Part shown: positions 24,884 to 36,300 of the stretch, piece after piece
Layout of the letters: every line of letters starts with the position of its first letter
Position numbering within the stretch: position 1 is the first letter of the stretch
DNA from: Aptenodytes patagonicus
Lineage: Eukaryota; Chordata; Aves; Sphenisciformes; Spheniscidae
Assembly (NCBI RefSeq): GCF_965638725.1
Contig: NC_134951.1
Coordinates: forward strand, 372,001-436,000
Length of the DNA stretch: 64,000 nucleotides
Reading direction: 5' to 3'
The notes under the pieces: model-generated
Seen by the model: only the letters and a program-made list of their open reading frames with translations
Told to the model about the DNA's origin: nothing
Databases searched by the model: none
Program-made: the position numbers and the translations under genes

Positions 24884-25567
24884 GCTGAGCGGGGCGGGGG
24901 CCCTTGGGGGTGGGCGGGGCCGTGGCGAGGCCAGAGCTGGTGGTTGATGGGGAGGAGGCGGCGCGGGTCGTATCGGCACTCGGCTGTTGGGGGTCCCGTT
25001 ACCGGCGGGGCCGGTGCGGACCCGTTGCGGGGAGGTCCGGGCTCCGCTGCTCGTGCAGGGGTAGGCCCCGCGGTGGGTCCTCGGGGCGGGCAGGGCCGCA
25101 GGGTGCCGGGTGTAGGAGGCGGCCCCCGAGCGCGGGAGCCGTCGCGTCAGGAGCCAGGCGAGATGTCCCCAGGCAGGGAGGGGACTTCCTTTTTTCTCCC
25201 CACTACCGCTTAGTTCCGATCCTCGCCTGGAAAAACATGGAACCCGCCCGGCTCCTCCGGGCACCGCTGCGCCTCGGCCGTCCTCCGCTCCCCGCCTCGC
25301 TCCCGCTCCCCCCGACGGCGAGATCGCGGGCGACCGAGGCCGGGGCGTGACAGGCCCTGCCGTTCCTCCCGGCTCTTAACCTTCCCACCGCGGGGACCGG
25401 AGCCCTGCGCCGCGAGAGTCACCCCGCGCCCACCCGGGCCCCGGCTCTGCTCGTCCCGGGACGAACGACCGCCACCCACCCCGCTGCCACTGCTTCGTCC
25501 CCCCGCAACAGCCACCAGCTCCGGCCTCGCCCGCCACCACCCCCCAACAGCCACCCCCAGGGTCAGC

Positions 25568-25580
25568 TCTGTCCTTGCAC
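25568..25580 (-). terminator. 3' box of U1 gene copy 3
   Basis: The reverse complement reads GTGCAAGGACAGA, at the same distance from the RNA end as in the other copies. Confidence 0.7.
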
Positions 25581-25589
25581 CGCCCGGGC

Positions 25590-25753
25590 CAGGGGAGAGC
25601 GCGAACGCAGTCCCCCACTACCACAAATTATGCAGTCGAGTTTCCCGCATTTGGGGAAATCGCAGGGGTCAGCACACCCGGAGTGCAGGGGATGAGCCTC
25701 GCCCTGGGAAAACCACCTGCCTGATCATGGTGTCTCCCCTGCCAGGTAAGTAT
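25590..25753 (-). ncRNA. RNU1: U1 snRNA gene, copy 3
   Basis: 164 nt, identical to copies 1 and 2 on the minus strand. It carries a full set of promoter and 3' box elements. It lies about 675 bases beyond the ATRAID stop codon and is transcribed in the same direction, so it is the next transcription unit downstream of ATRAID. Confidence 0.95.
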
Positions 25754-25793
25754 GCCCCCACACCGCCCCCGCCGCACCACCGCGCGCACCACG

Positions 25794-25972
25794 CACGCTC
25801 ACCACACGGACACGCCCCGACGACACACAACACCGCAGCCACCGCGCGCCGCCTCACGCGCCCCACGCCTCCGCCACGCGCAGCGCCCACGCAGCGACCG
25901 CGCACGCCCGCGGCCGGCCGCGGCTTGGCGCGTGGGGCTCCCGGCAGGCCCCGCGCGGTGGCTGATCTGCAT
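25794..25972 (-). promoter_or_regulatory. snRNA promoter of U1 copy 3 (PSE and DSE octamer)
   Basis: The PSE-like block is at 25794-25814 and the octamer ATGCAGAT (reverse complement) at 25965-25972, spaced exactly as in the other copies. Beyond the octamer the sequence is unlike copies 1 and 2. Confidence 0.8.
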
Positions 25973-26427
25973 GGCCACGCCCCTTGCGGCCCCGCCCCGG
26001 GTATTCGTGCTCCTGGCCCCCGCCGGTCCGGGTCCCGGTCCCGCTGGGACCCCGCCGCACGCCCCCAGCGCAGCGCGGTTTCGGGGCCGGGGGGGGTCCA
26101 TGGAGCAGCGAGAGCTCTTCCCCAGCAGGGCGGGTGGGGGAAGGCGGCGGCCCCAGCCCCTCGGGCCGGCTCCCCACAGCGGCCCGGAGGGTCCCGCAAC
26201 TGCCCCCGGGCAGCTGCCTGCACCGCCCCCGGCCTGCACCCGGCAAGGAGTCGGACAGACACACGGAGAGGATGCTGCGGGCTTTATTCATCCCCCACCC
26301 CCACATGGCGAGCCAGACCCCAGGGCACAGAGCCCCCCTGGGACACAGAGCTCTCAGCACCCAGAGCCCCCGTACCCTGCCCCTGGCCTCAGCAGAGGCA
26401 GTGGCGCAGACACCCCCCCCCCCCTCC

Positions 26428-29400
26428 TCAGGGGGTCTTGGCTTTCCTGCGCTGGGTGCCCCACAGCAGGAGAGACAGGGCCAGGGTGACGGCTCCCAGG
26501 ATCCCGCAGAAGAGCAGCACGGGGAACGTGCCCTGCGAGGAAGCAGCAGTGAGCGGCGCTGCCCACCACCACCCTGCGCAGCTCACGCTGCTCCAGCTCT
26601 GGCCGGGGGGCACTCGGAGAGGGGGGTCCCATCCCACAGGCGCTCACCTCACGCAGGCACTTGTAGCCGTGGAAGGGGCTGTTGCAGAGGCACTGGACAA
26701 GGCCGGGGCCGTCCGGGGCACAGGCAGCGTTCTCAGGGCACAGCCAGGCTGGCGGAGCAGAGCAGGGGGTTACGGGGCCAGGCCAGGGCCAGCCCCCACC
26801 TGCCAGCCCTGCGGTGCCCAGTGCCAGGGACACGGCACCCTGGCACCCCGCCGTACCGAGCTCCCCGGAGCCGTTGCAGGGGTTCCTCTGGCCCTGGCAG
26901 AGCCGGCTGCTCCCACTCGTCGTCACCTCCTCCCAGGCGCTGCTCCCGCCCGGGCACTCCAGCGCCAGTGGCACCGCGCTGGGGAGCAGAGCTCAGCACC
27001 CGGCACTGCGGCAGCCCCCGTGCCCCCTCCCCGGTACTCACAGGTGCTGCAGGTGGGTGAAGCCCAGGAAGGAGCTGTTGGGGAAGGTTGTCAGGGGGTT
27101 CTCCGTCAGGTCCCTGCAAACACACACCAGGCGCCATGGACCCCCACCTGCCGCTGCCCCAGGTGCCCACATACAGCACCGTCCCCAGCACGGCCCCGGG
27201 GGTGCCCCTGTGCAGGGCAGGTGAGGGCTGTGGAACAGGGTGGGGGTCCCCTCTCTGCGCTACACCACCGCCTGGGGCCAGGCTGCTCCCCGGCAGGGAC
27301 ACCAGCCCCGGGGAAGGGCCGAGGTACCTTTGGGATGATATCAAAGGGTCACAGAATAGTTTGGGTTGGAAGGGACCCTTAAAGATCATCTAGTTCCAGC
27401 CCCCCTGCCGTGGGCAGGGACACCTTCCACCAGACCAGGTTGCTCAAAGCCCCATCCAGCCTGGCCTCGAACACTTCCAGGGATGGGGCATCCACAGTTT
27501 CTCTGAGCAACCTGTGCCAGTGTCTCACCACCCTCAGCATAAACAATTTCTTCCCTATGTCCAGTCTAACCCCACCCTCTTTCAGTTTAAAATCGTCGCC
27601 CCTTGTCCTGTTACTACAGGCCCTACTAAAAAGTCTGCCGCCATCTTTTTTATAAGCCCCCTTTAAGTACTGACAGGCTGCAATAAGGTCTCCCTGGAGC
27701 CTTCTCTTCTCTGGGCTGAACAACCCCAACTCTTTCAGCCTTTCTCCATAGCAGAGGTGTTCCAGCCCTCTGGTCATCCTCGTGTCCCTCCTCTGGACCC
27801 GCTCCAACAGGTCCGTGTCTTTCCTGTGCTGAGGACCCCAGAGCTGGACACAGTGCTGCAGGGGGGGTCTCACCAGAGTAGAGCAGAGGGGCAGAATCCC
27901 CTCCCTCGACCTGCTGGCCACGCTGCTGGTGGTGCAGCCCAGGATACGATTGGCCTTCTGGGCTGCGAGCGCACATTGCTGGCTCATGTCCAGCTTTTCA
28001 CCCACCAGGACCCCCAAGTCCTTCTCGGCAGGGCTGCTCTCCATCCCTTCATCCCCCAGCCTGTATTGACACCGGGCGTTGCCCCGACCCAGGGGCAGGA
28101 CCTTGCACTTGGCCTTATTGAACCTCAGGGGGTTCACATGGGCCCACCCCCCCAGCCTGCCCAGGTCCCTGGGGATGCCAGCCCCCTGCTCCAGCGAATC
28201 AACCACACCACTCAGCTTGGTGCCATCCACAGACCTGCTGGGAGTGCGCTCCATCCCCCTGTCTACGTCACCGATGAAGATATTAAATAGTGTTGGTGCC
28301 CACACGGATCCCTGAGGGACACCACTTGTTACTGATCTCCACTTGGACATTGAGCCGTTCGTTGACTGCAGCTCTTTGGACGTGGCCATCCAGCCGACTC
28401 CTTACCCATTGAATAGTCCATCCATCAAACCCATCTCTCTCCAATTTAGTGACAAGGACGTTGTGTGAGACCGTGTCAAAAGCCTTACAGCAGTCAAGAC
28501 AGATGACATCAGCTGCTCTTCCCTTATCCACCAGCATGGTCCCTCCATTGCAGAAGGCCACCAGCTTGGTCAGGCACGATTTGCCCTTGGTGAAGCCATG
28601 CTGGCTCTCCCACATCACCTCCCTGCCATCCATACGCCTTGACAGAGCTTCCAGGAGGATCTGCTCCATGCTCTGACCGGGCACGGAGGTGAGGCTGCCT
28701 GGTCAGTGGTTCCCAGGGTCCCCCCTTTTAAAAATGGGGGCAATGTTTCCCTTTTTCCAGTCACTGGGGACTCCCCCTGACTGCCACCGCTGTTCAAACA
28801 GGATGGAGAGCGGCTGGTGTCCCCTGGGTGGCGGGGTGCTGGGGGGCCTGGGGACAGCAGGGTGCTGGGGGGGGCCTGGGGACGGCAGGGGTGGAGATGG
28901 GGACCAGCGAGGCAGGGCTGTGCTGGCCCGGGGGCCTGTCGGGGCAGGGGGGTTCCCACCAGACCCACCCCAGACCCCTGTCCCTGCCTGGCCCAGCCCC
29001 TCACGGGCAGCGGGAGGGGGCACGAGGGGGCACGTGGACTCACAGGACAACGGCGGCCACGGCCTCGGCCAGCCCCGGGGGGGGGCTGCGCAGGGAGCAG
29101 TTGCTCAGGTCCAGCCTGGGAGGGGGCAGCGGTCAGGGGAGAGACATCAGCGTGCCTGGCACCCCCTGCACCCCCCCCCGCATGCCCCCCGCCCCCACCT
29201 GCATTCCCCTGACCCCCCTGTGTCCCCCAACACCCACCCTGTCACCTCCCTGTGCCAGGCACCCTCCCGCACCCCCGTCTTGTGGCCCCCGACGCCCTCT
29301 GTGCACCCCCAGCACCCCCCGGTACACGCCTGCCTCCCACCCAGCCCGTGGACAGCCCCCCCCGCCCGTCCCCGTCCCCCCCCCGTACCCGAGCAGACGC

Positions 29401-30177
29401 TCCGGGCGGGCGCCCCGTTCCCGGCAGCAGCGCCCCTCGCTCTCGGCGCCGGCCCGGGTCGCGCAGTACCGGGCCACGATGGAGCCGTTCCGCAGCGGCC
29501 CCGGGCAGAGCCCGCACACCTGGGGCGGGGGCGTTCGGTGGGGCACGGGCAGCGCCGGCACCCACCCCCCACACGGGCGGCACCGACACGGGCACCCCCC
29601 GACCCCCGGGCCACCCCCGACCCGGGCACCCTCCGACCCCCAGCACTCGTGTCCCGGGCACCCCCCGACCCCCGGGCCACCCCCGGCACCCCCGTCCCGG
29701 GCACCCTCCGACCACCGGCGCCCCCCGACCCCGGAGCCCCCCGACCCGGGCACCCCCCGACCCCCAGCACTCGTGTCCCGGGCACCCCCCGACCCCCGGG
29801 CCACCCCCGGCACCCCTGACTCCCAGAGCCCCCCGGTCCGAGCACCCCCGACCCGAGCACCCTCCGACCCCCGGACCCCCCCCCCGGAGCCTCCCGACCT
29901 GGGCACCGCCGACCGCGGGCATCCCCGTCCCGGGCACTCCTCGACCCCCCGGCACTCCCGACCCGGGCACCCTCCGACCACCGGCGCCCCCCGACCCCGG
30001 AGCCCCCCCGACCCGAGCACTCCCCCGGCCCCCGGGCCTCGGCATCCCCAGACGCGGGCACCCCCCGGTCCCGGGCGGCCCCCGGCCCCCGCCGCTCACC
30101 GCCGCGCCGCCAGCGGCCCGGGGCGGCGGCGGCAGCAGCAGCAGGAGGAGGAAGAAGAGGAGGAGGAAGGCGCCCAT
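26428..30177 (-). CDS. ATRAID: All-trans retinoic acid-induced differentiation factor, 7 exons
   Basis: A small type I membrane protein linked in mammals to differentiation and to lysosomal and bisphosphonate response. Exons 5' to 3': 30100-30177, 29389-29519, 29044-29115, 27042-27113, 26857-26978, 26648-26748, 26428-26532, giving 226 residues (human 229). Domains in order: a very Leu-rich signal peptide (1-26), a Cys-rich start [19 protein letters not shown], two 24-residue leucine-rich-repeat-like exons of 72 bp each ([18 protein letters not shown]), an EGF-like module [11 protein letters not shown]...[12 protein letters not shown], a TM helix ([19 protein letters not shown]) and the tail [10 protein letters not shown], almost the same as human. 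It is head-to-head with SLC5A6, as in mammals. A CR1 sits in its third intron. Confidence 0.93.
27347..28810 (-). mobile_element. CR1 LINE inside ATRAID intron 3
   Basis: RT motifs are seen on the minus strand: [38 protein letters not shown], then [20 protein letters not shown] and the CR1 3' block [20 protein letters not shown]. The frame is broken between the two RT halves and the catalytic Asp pair has changed (SVDGTKLSG), so it is dead. The 3' end near 27347 keeps the CACAGAATAGTTTGGGTTGG tail. It has the same orientation as the host gene. Confidence 0.9.
29555..30075. repeat. C-rich GGCACCCCCCGACCC repeats in ATRAID intron 1
   Basis: The intron is made of irregular units built on CGGGCACCCCCCGACCC, with larger duplicated blocks: 29641-29690 recurs at 29765-29815, and 29700-29735 recurs at 29960-30000. 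Very long open frames (over 900 codons) cross this stretch but have repeat composition only. Confidence 0.7.
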
Positions 30178-30950
30178 GGCCCCAGCCGAGCCCGGGCGCA
30201 CCCCCCCCCCCCCTCCCCCGCCCCCCGGGGCTCTTCCGGGACCGCCCCGCCCCGCCGGACACGCCCGATGCGAGGGCGCCCCCTGGCGGACACGGCGGGG
30301 AGCACCGGGCGGCGCTGTCCCGGGAGACCGAGGGACGGGACCGGACGGGACCGGACGGGACCGGGGCGCCCCCGGCCCCCCACGGCACGGCCGCGGGGCC
30401 AGCGCCGCGGCAGCGGCACCGGGCCCTTCCCGCCTGTCCACGGGGCAGCGGCGGGGTACCGCGCCGCGCCGCGCCACCCGGTGCCAGGCCGCGGGGCGCC
30501 GGGGCGACGCCCGCGGGGCCGCGGGCCGGGACACGGCTGGGCCCTTCACCGCGGGGTGCCCCCGGCCCCCCCGGCGGGAGGCCCTGGAGGGGTCGGTGGG
30601 GCGGCCGCGGGGCGGGACCGTGACACCCCCCCACCCCCACCCCCCGCCGCGGGCCGGGCGCCCTCCGGACCCCAGACGGGGCCGCGGCGAGGGTCCCCCG
30701 CAGCGGGGGGTGCCGGGGCGCGGTGACCTGCCCCGAGGCAGCGGAGCGGAGCGGGGCCGGGCCGGGGGCGGCCCCGCCGGCCCCACGTGGGGCCCCGCCG
30801 GGCGGCGGCCGCTGGCGCCATCGCGGCGCGCGGGGCCGGGCGGAAGCGGCGGTGAGGGGATCGCTGCCCTCTCCGCGCGTCATCAGGGCGCGCCGGCGGC
30901 TGTCAGGGCGGCACGTGGGCCGAGCTCCGCCGCGCCGGTCGCCGCCGCCG
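30178..30950. promoter_or_regulatory. Shared CpG promoter of ATRAID (-) and SLC5A6 (+)
   Basis: CpG-dense, TATA-less DNA between the ATRAID start codon and a likely first SLC5A6 non-coding exon, whose donor GTGAGT begins at 30951. A GGACC[GC]GACGGGACC tandem at 30335-30362 lies inside. The head-to-head layout is the same as in mammals. Confidence 0.6.
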
Positions 30951-33221
30951 GTGAGTGTCGCAGCGGGGCCGCCGGGGGCCCTCAAGGTCACCGCCCGCCC
31001 CCGCCCGGGAGCGGCCCCGCCGGGCTCGGACCACAGGCCGGGCCGGGGCCGGTGCGCGGGGTCGCGGCGCCGGGGCCGGGGCTCGTCCTGCGGCCGCCCT
31101 CGGCCGACACCGGCGGCAGCGGTGAGCCGGGCCTGGGGCCGGGGTCGCTGGGGACAGCGGGGGGCCGGGCCTCGGGCTGGGGGCACCGGGGACACCGGGG
31201 AAGGGGAGCAGGGCCGTGGCCTGTGGTCACCCGGGGACACCGGGGCTGGGCAGCGGCGCCTCGAGCGGGGGTCACCGAGTACACCGGGGAACAAGGAAGT
31301 GTAAGGCGGGGAACAACGGGGACGGGAGGGCCGGGCCTCAGGCGGGGTCACCGGGGGAGTGTAAGGGAGGGGACGGGGGAGCGGGGCCACAGCCCGGGGA
31401 CAGGGGGACCTCGGGAGAGGGGGCAGCAGGGCCTCAGGCGGGGTCACCGGGGGGGGGGGGGGGAGGGGGGAGCGGGGCCTTGGGCGGGGGACACTGGGGG
31501 ACGCCGAGGCTCCAGGCAGCAGGGCCTCAGGGACGCCGAGGGGCCTGCGGGGTACAGGGGAGCCTTGGGCTGGGAACGCCCGGGGCAGCTGGGCCTTGGG
31601 CTGTGGTGCGGGTGGGGCAGCCGGTGGGGCAGCCGTTGGGGACTGCGGCGCCGCCCCCCGCCCGGTGTTTAGTCTCCACGGCGGAATGTGGTGGGGTGAC
31701 CTTGGACCCTGCCCAGGAGCTGCGCCGTGCGGGGTGGTGTCCCGGCCAGGGACGGTGGCGTGCGAGGCGGGGAGACGTTGCCCTCTCACCCCCTTCCCGC
31801 CCTGCCGGTGCTGCCGCGGGGCCCCGTGCCAGTGCAGCTGCCCCAGTCCCCTGGCCCCTACGCTGGGCAGGCCCGGGCAAGCTGTGCCGGGTGCAGGGGT
31901 GCCAGGCGGGGCCCAGCCTAATCCCCCCAAGTATGCCTGCCCCGGGCAGGCATTCCTCCGGGGATCATGGTGGGCGCAGCGCCAGCCACCCTGCCTGCAC
32001 CCCGCCCTCCATGTCTCCTGTGCTGCCCCGTGGCAGCCCCTAACGCTGCCTCACCGGTACGGCAGCGTAGGGTCCCTCCGCATCCTGCACCCCCTGCCCC
32101 GCCGGCGCCCGCCATTCCCCTGGCACTCGCCACTCCTGGCTCCCTTGCTCCCCGCAGCCCCGTGCCTGCTGGCGGGGGGCAGGGGGGGGGTGTCTCTGCT
32201 CATGCCGCCTCCCTGCCCCGCTCCTGGGGCTGCCCGGCTGCTCCCTCCTGTTCGGCTGGAGCCGGGGGTGGGCGCAGAGGCTCAGTGGGGGCCCCTGAGG
32301 ATGCGCCTGTGAGCGGGGCAGGGGGGTGCCAGGGCCAGCAGCGGCTCAGGCGTCTGTTCCGTCTGGCTGCTGCCCAGAGCCTCTGAGGCTGTCAGTCCTC
32401 CTCTGTCCGTCTGTCCGTCCCCGGCTATGTGGGGCGCGTGTTGTGGGGGGTCGCCCTGCCCCAACCCCTGCTCAGCTGGGCCTGGGCGCCGGGGCTCCTC
32501 CTGCACCTCCTCGCCGGCGCGGACTGGGCTCCGCTGCCCGTCTGTCTGCCCTCCCCAGCCCCGTCCGTGGGTCCTGCAGGGCTGGGAGCTGCCGGCGGGG
32601 CCAATCCTGCAGGGTGGGCCGGTGTGGGGGCGGCCGCTCTGGCACTGGCTGGGCTGTGGCTGGCCCCGGGGGCGGCTGGCTGGCGCCAGGGCTGGGGCGG
32701 TTGTGCTGGGCTTGGCTGGGCTCTCGCACCTGGGGCGGCTCTGCCGGGCTTGGTGGGGCTGCGCGGTGCCGGGGCGGTTGGGTCGCGTTGTTGTTTGGCT
32801 AGAGCAGGACCGGTGCTGCCGGGCCTGGCGGGGCTGTCCTGCACCGGGGGCAGTTGTGTTGGGTTTGGCCGTGCGGGGCCGGTTCTGCTGGGCTTGGCGG
32901 AGCCGCGTGGGGCTGGCAGGGCCGGTGCTGCCGGGGTCCTGGGTGGGACTGTTTTTGCAGCCCTGGCCTCGGTGCTCTTTGGAAGAGGCTCCCGTTTCCC
33001 TTGGCGGGGGCAGGTCAGGCAGCCCGGGGGGTGGGCGCCGCGGTGCCGAGCCCAGCCCAGAGGGAGGAGAAGGCTTAAGGGGACGTTCCTCCTCCAGCCT
33101 AGCCAACCCCCGCGCCGGGTCCTTGAGGCTGAGACAGAGGAGCGAGCGAAGGTCCCTGCAGCGTCAGGTGCAGCTCCCGGGGCGGCCCACCCGGCGCTGA
33201 CACCCGTCCCTCCTCCTGCAG
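30951..33221 (+). other. SLC5A6 5' UTR intron
   Basis: A proposed intron between the 30951 donor and the acceptor CTCCTGCAG ending at 33221. It holds G-rich repeats (31130-31560, with an 18-base G run near 31450) and a degenerate GGGCTTGGCGGGGCT-type tandem at 32640-32935. No coding exon was recognised. Confidence 0.5.
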
Positions 33222-33370
33222 CTCTGAGCGTCGGGGAGATGCTGGCCAGGACCCGCTGCCGGGGCGGCTGCCGGGGCTCGGCGTGCCCATGAGGCTGGTG
33301 GGGCGCAGCCAGGGCGGGCGGCCGGGCAGCGGCGGCTCCGGCGGGGCGGCGGCAACAGGAGACGCTCACC

Positions 33371-36300
33371 ATGGAGTTCACGGTGATCGACTACAGCATC
33401 TTTGCGCTGCTGCTGGTGCTGTCCTCGGCCATCGGGCTCTTCTACGCGCTAAGCGGGGACCGGCAGCGCACGGTGCAGGAGTTCCTCCTGGCCAACCGCA
33501 ACATGGGCTTCCTCCCTGTCGCCCTCTCCCTGCTGGCCACCTTCCAGTCGGCCGTGGCCATCCTGGGCGTGCCAGCCGAGATCTACCGCTTTGGCACCGA
33601 GTACTGGTTCCTCGGCTGCTCCTACCTCCTGGGGCTGCTCATCCCGGCCCACATCTTCATCCCCATCTTCTACCGCCTGCGCATCACCAGCACCTATGAG
33701 GTGAGGGGGGTCACCCCCCGCGGGGACAGGGCGGGGGTGGCGACGACACACGCGCGGAGCCTAGCACTGCCTCTGGGGACGAGCTGACGGCCCCTGGTGG
33801 GGCTTTCGGCTCCTGGTCCCGTGCTGCCCTGTGCCCCTGTCCTGGCGCCCAGCCTGCCGTGTCCCGCAGACAGGGCTTCCACCCAGCTTGTCCGGCACCC
33901 GTCCCATCCCCCACCTCGGGCACCTCGCCTGCCTCGGGCAGCGCTGGCCGGCCCCGTTGTGTCTGCAGCAGCAGGAGCCGAGGTGCTGGGGCAGGGCTGC
34001 CTGCCCCCCTCTGCTTCCCCGCTGCCGTGGGGGGGACATGGGGGACGCAAAGGACGTCCCCCCTGCTCAGGACCCCGCGTCTGGGGACAATGCCCTGACC
34101 CGTCTTCCCCCTCAGTACCTGGAGCTGCGCTTCAACAAGACGGTGCGGGTCTTCGGCACTGTCACCTTCATCTTCCAGATGGTGAGTGGGGCGGGGGGGG
34201 TTGTGGGGAGCCCCGGGGGCCGTGCACGGCTGCAGCACTGCTCTCCCCGCAGGTCATCTACATGGGGGTGGTGCTCTACGCGCCCGCGCTGGCCCTCAAC
34301 GCAGGTGAGGGGGGACGGGAACAGGGGGGGCGATGCTGGAAGCCCCGTCCTGCATGGGGGGGCTGCTGTCCCCCCCCAGCTCGTTAACGGCCTCTGCCGC
34401 TTCCAGTGACGGGCTTTGACCTCTGGAGCGCAGTGCTCACCATGGGGCTGGTCTGCACGCTCTACACCACGCTGGTGAGTCCCTGCCCACCGTGCCGCAG
34501 CGGGGCTGGCCGCTGCTTGGCCGTGGGGCGTCCCGTGCCCCCGCCGGGCTGCGGTGACGGGTGCCGTGCCTCCGCAGGGTGGGCTGAAGGCCGTCATCTG
34601 GACGGACGTCTTCCAGACGCTGGTGATGTTTGCGGGGCAGCTGGCCGTCATCGTGGTGGGCGCCCGGCGGGTGGGTGGCATGGCCCGCGTCTGGCGCCTG
34701 GCGGAGCAGGAGGGCAAGATCTCCGGCATCGAGTGAGTGGCCCGGCCCTGCCATGCCCTGTGCTGAGACGCCTTCACCCGCCCAGGGCCGGGCACCCCGC
34801 ATCACACTGCGGGGACACGCAGGGCGGCCAGGAAGGGCCTGGGGTGGGGGAGAGGGACCCCGGCACGGGGGAGGGGGGGGGGCATTCCTGCTGCCCCCTT
34901 TCCCGTGCCGTGGGGTGTGGGGTGCCGGTGAGGACCCGGTGCCGTGACACCACCCCCCCCCCGCCGGCGTCTCTCCACAGCCTGGACCCCAACCCCTTCG
35001 AGCGGCACACCTTCTGGACCCTGGCGGTGGGGGGCATCTTCATGATGCTGTCGCTGTACGGCGTGAACCAGGCGCAGGTGCAGCGGTACCTCAGCGCCCG
35101 CAGCGAGTGGGAGGCCAAGCTGTGAGTGGGGCTGGGGCTGGGGGTCCCGCGGTGGGGACGGGCCCCCCCGCTGCCCCCCCCCACGCCTCTGACGCCCGCC
35201 TGGCGCCCGCAGCTCCTGCTACGCCGTCTTCCCCTGCCAGCAGATCGTCCTCTGCCTCAGCTGCCTGACCGGCCTCGTCATGTTCGTCTACGACCGGGAG
35301 CACCCGCTGGCACCTGCCCAGCGCCCCAGTTCCTCTGACCAGGTGGGTGGCTGGGGCCCTCCCTCCCGCAGCCCGCGGGGCCAGATCCCGCTCCCCGCCC
35401 CCCGGCTCCCCCCCCGGCCCCACGGGCACTGACCCCCCTGCCCCAGCTGGTGCTGTACTTCGTGATGGACGTGCTGCAGGACCTGCCGGGGCTGCCCGGG
35501 CTCTTCGTCGCCTGCCTCTTCAGCGGGTCCCTCAGGTGAGCGGGCGGTCCTGGGGCTGGTGGGGCTGGGGGGGTCCCGGCCGAGCCCCCTCCTGCTCCCT
35601 CTCCTCCCCAGCACCATCTCCTCTGCCTTCAACTCGCTGGCCACGGTGACGATGGAGGACCTGGTCCGGCCCCACTGCCCCGGGCTGTCGGAGTCACGGG
35701 CCACGCTGCTCTCCAAGCTGCTGGGTGAGCGGCGGGCTGTGTGGGGGGGATTGGCGCTGGCAGTGTGGGGGGGTCCCCAGTGCCACCGTGACCCCCCCAC
35801 TCCTCTCCCCAGCTCTTGGTTATGGATTGCTCTGCCTGGGGATGGCCTACGTGTCCTCCATGCTGGGCCCCGTGCTGCAGGTAGGGGTGGGGGCACGGGG
35901 TCCCCCAGCTCCAGCACCCAGCCGGTGGGCGGCCGGCGCCGGCTGCGGACCGGGGCGAGGGGCTGGCACTGAGGGCCGTGTCCCCCCGCAGGCGGCCATC
36001 AGCATCTTTGGCATGGTGGGGGGCCCGCTCCTGGGGCTCTTCTGCCTGGGCATGTTCTTCCCCTGCGCCAACTCCACGGTGAGTGTTCCCCTGCCCGGCC
36101 GGGGGCACAGACCCCGCGGGGGGGGAGGAAGTGCTGGGGGGCCGGAGCATGCCGAGCCCGGCCAGGGATCAGCGCCCTCCCTCTCTGCCGGCACAGGGTG
36201 CCGTCGTGGGGCTGCTGGTAGGCCTGGCCATGGCCTTCTGGGTGGGCATCGGCAGCCTGCTGCACAGCATGGGGGCGACCGAGGGGGCCCCCCTGCCCAA

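Larger units (their letters stand above)
24405..25985. repeat. Inverted repeat formed by U1 copies 2 and 3
   Basis: Two U1 units face each other: the left arm is about 24470-24892 (+) and the right arm about 25562-25980 (-), with a spacer of roughly 670 bases (24893-25561). The arms are identical across the 164 nt RNA and, by eye, across the flank out to the octamer. Copy 2 also resembles copy 1 beyond the octamer, down to about 24405. The spacer is GC-rich and holds no recognised gene. Confidence 0.85.

Noticed and set aside
28828-31930. Very long open frames (600-900 codons) on both strands over ATRAID introns and the SLC5A6 promoter
   Set aside because: They are Pro/Arg/Gly repeat translations of GC-rich DNA, overlap each other on both strands, and run through well-supported ATRAID exons in other frames.
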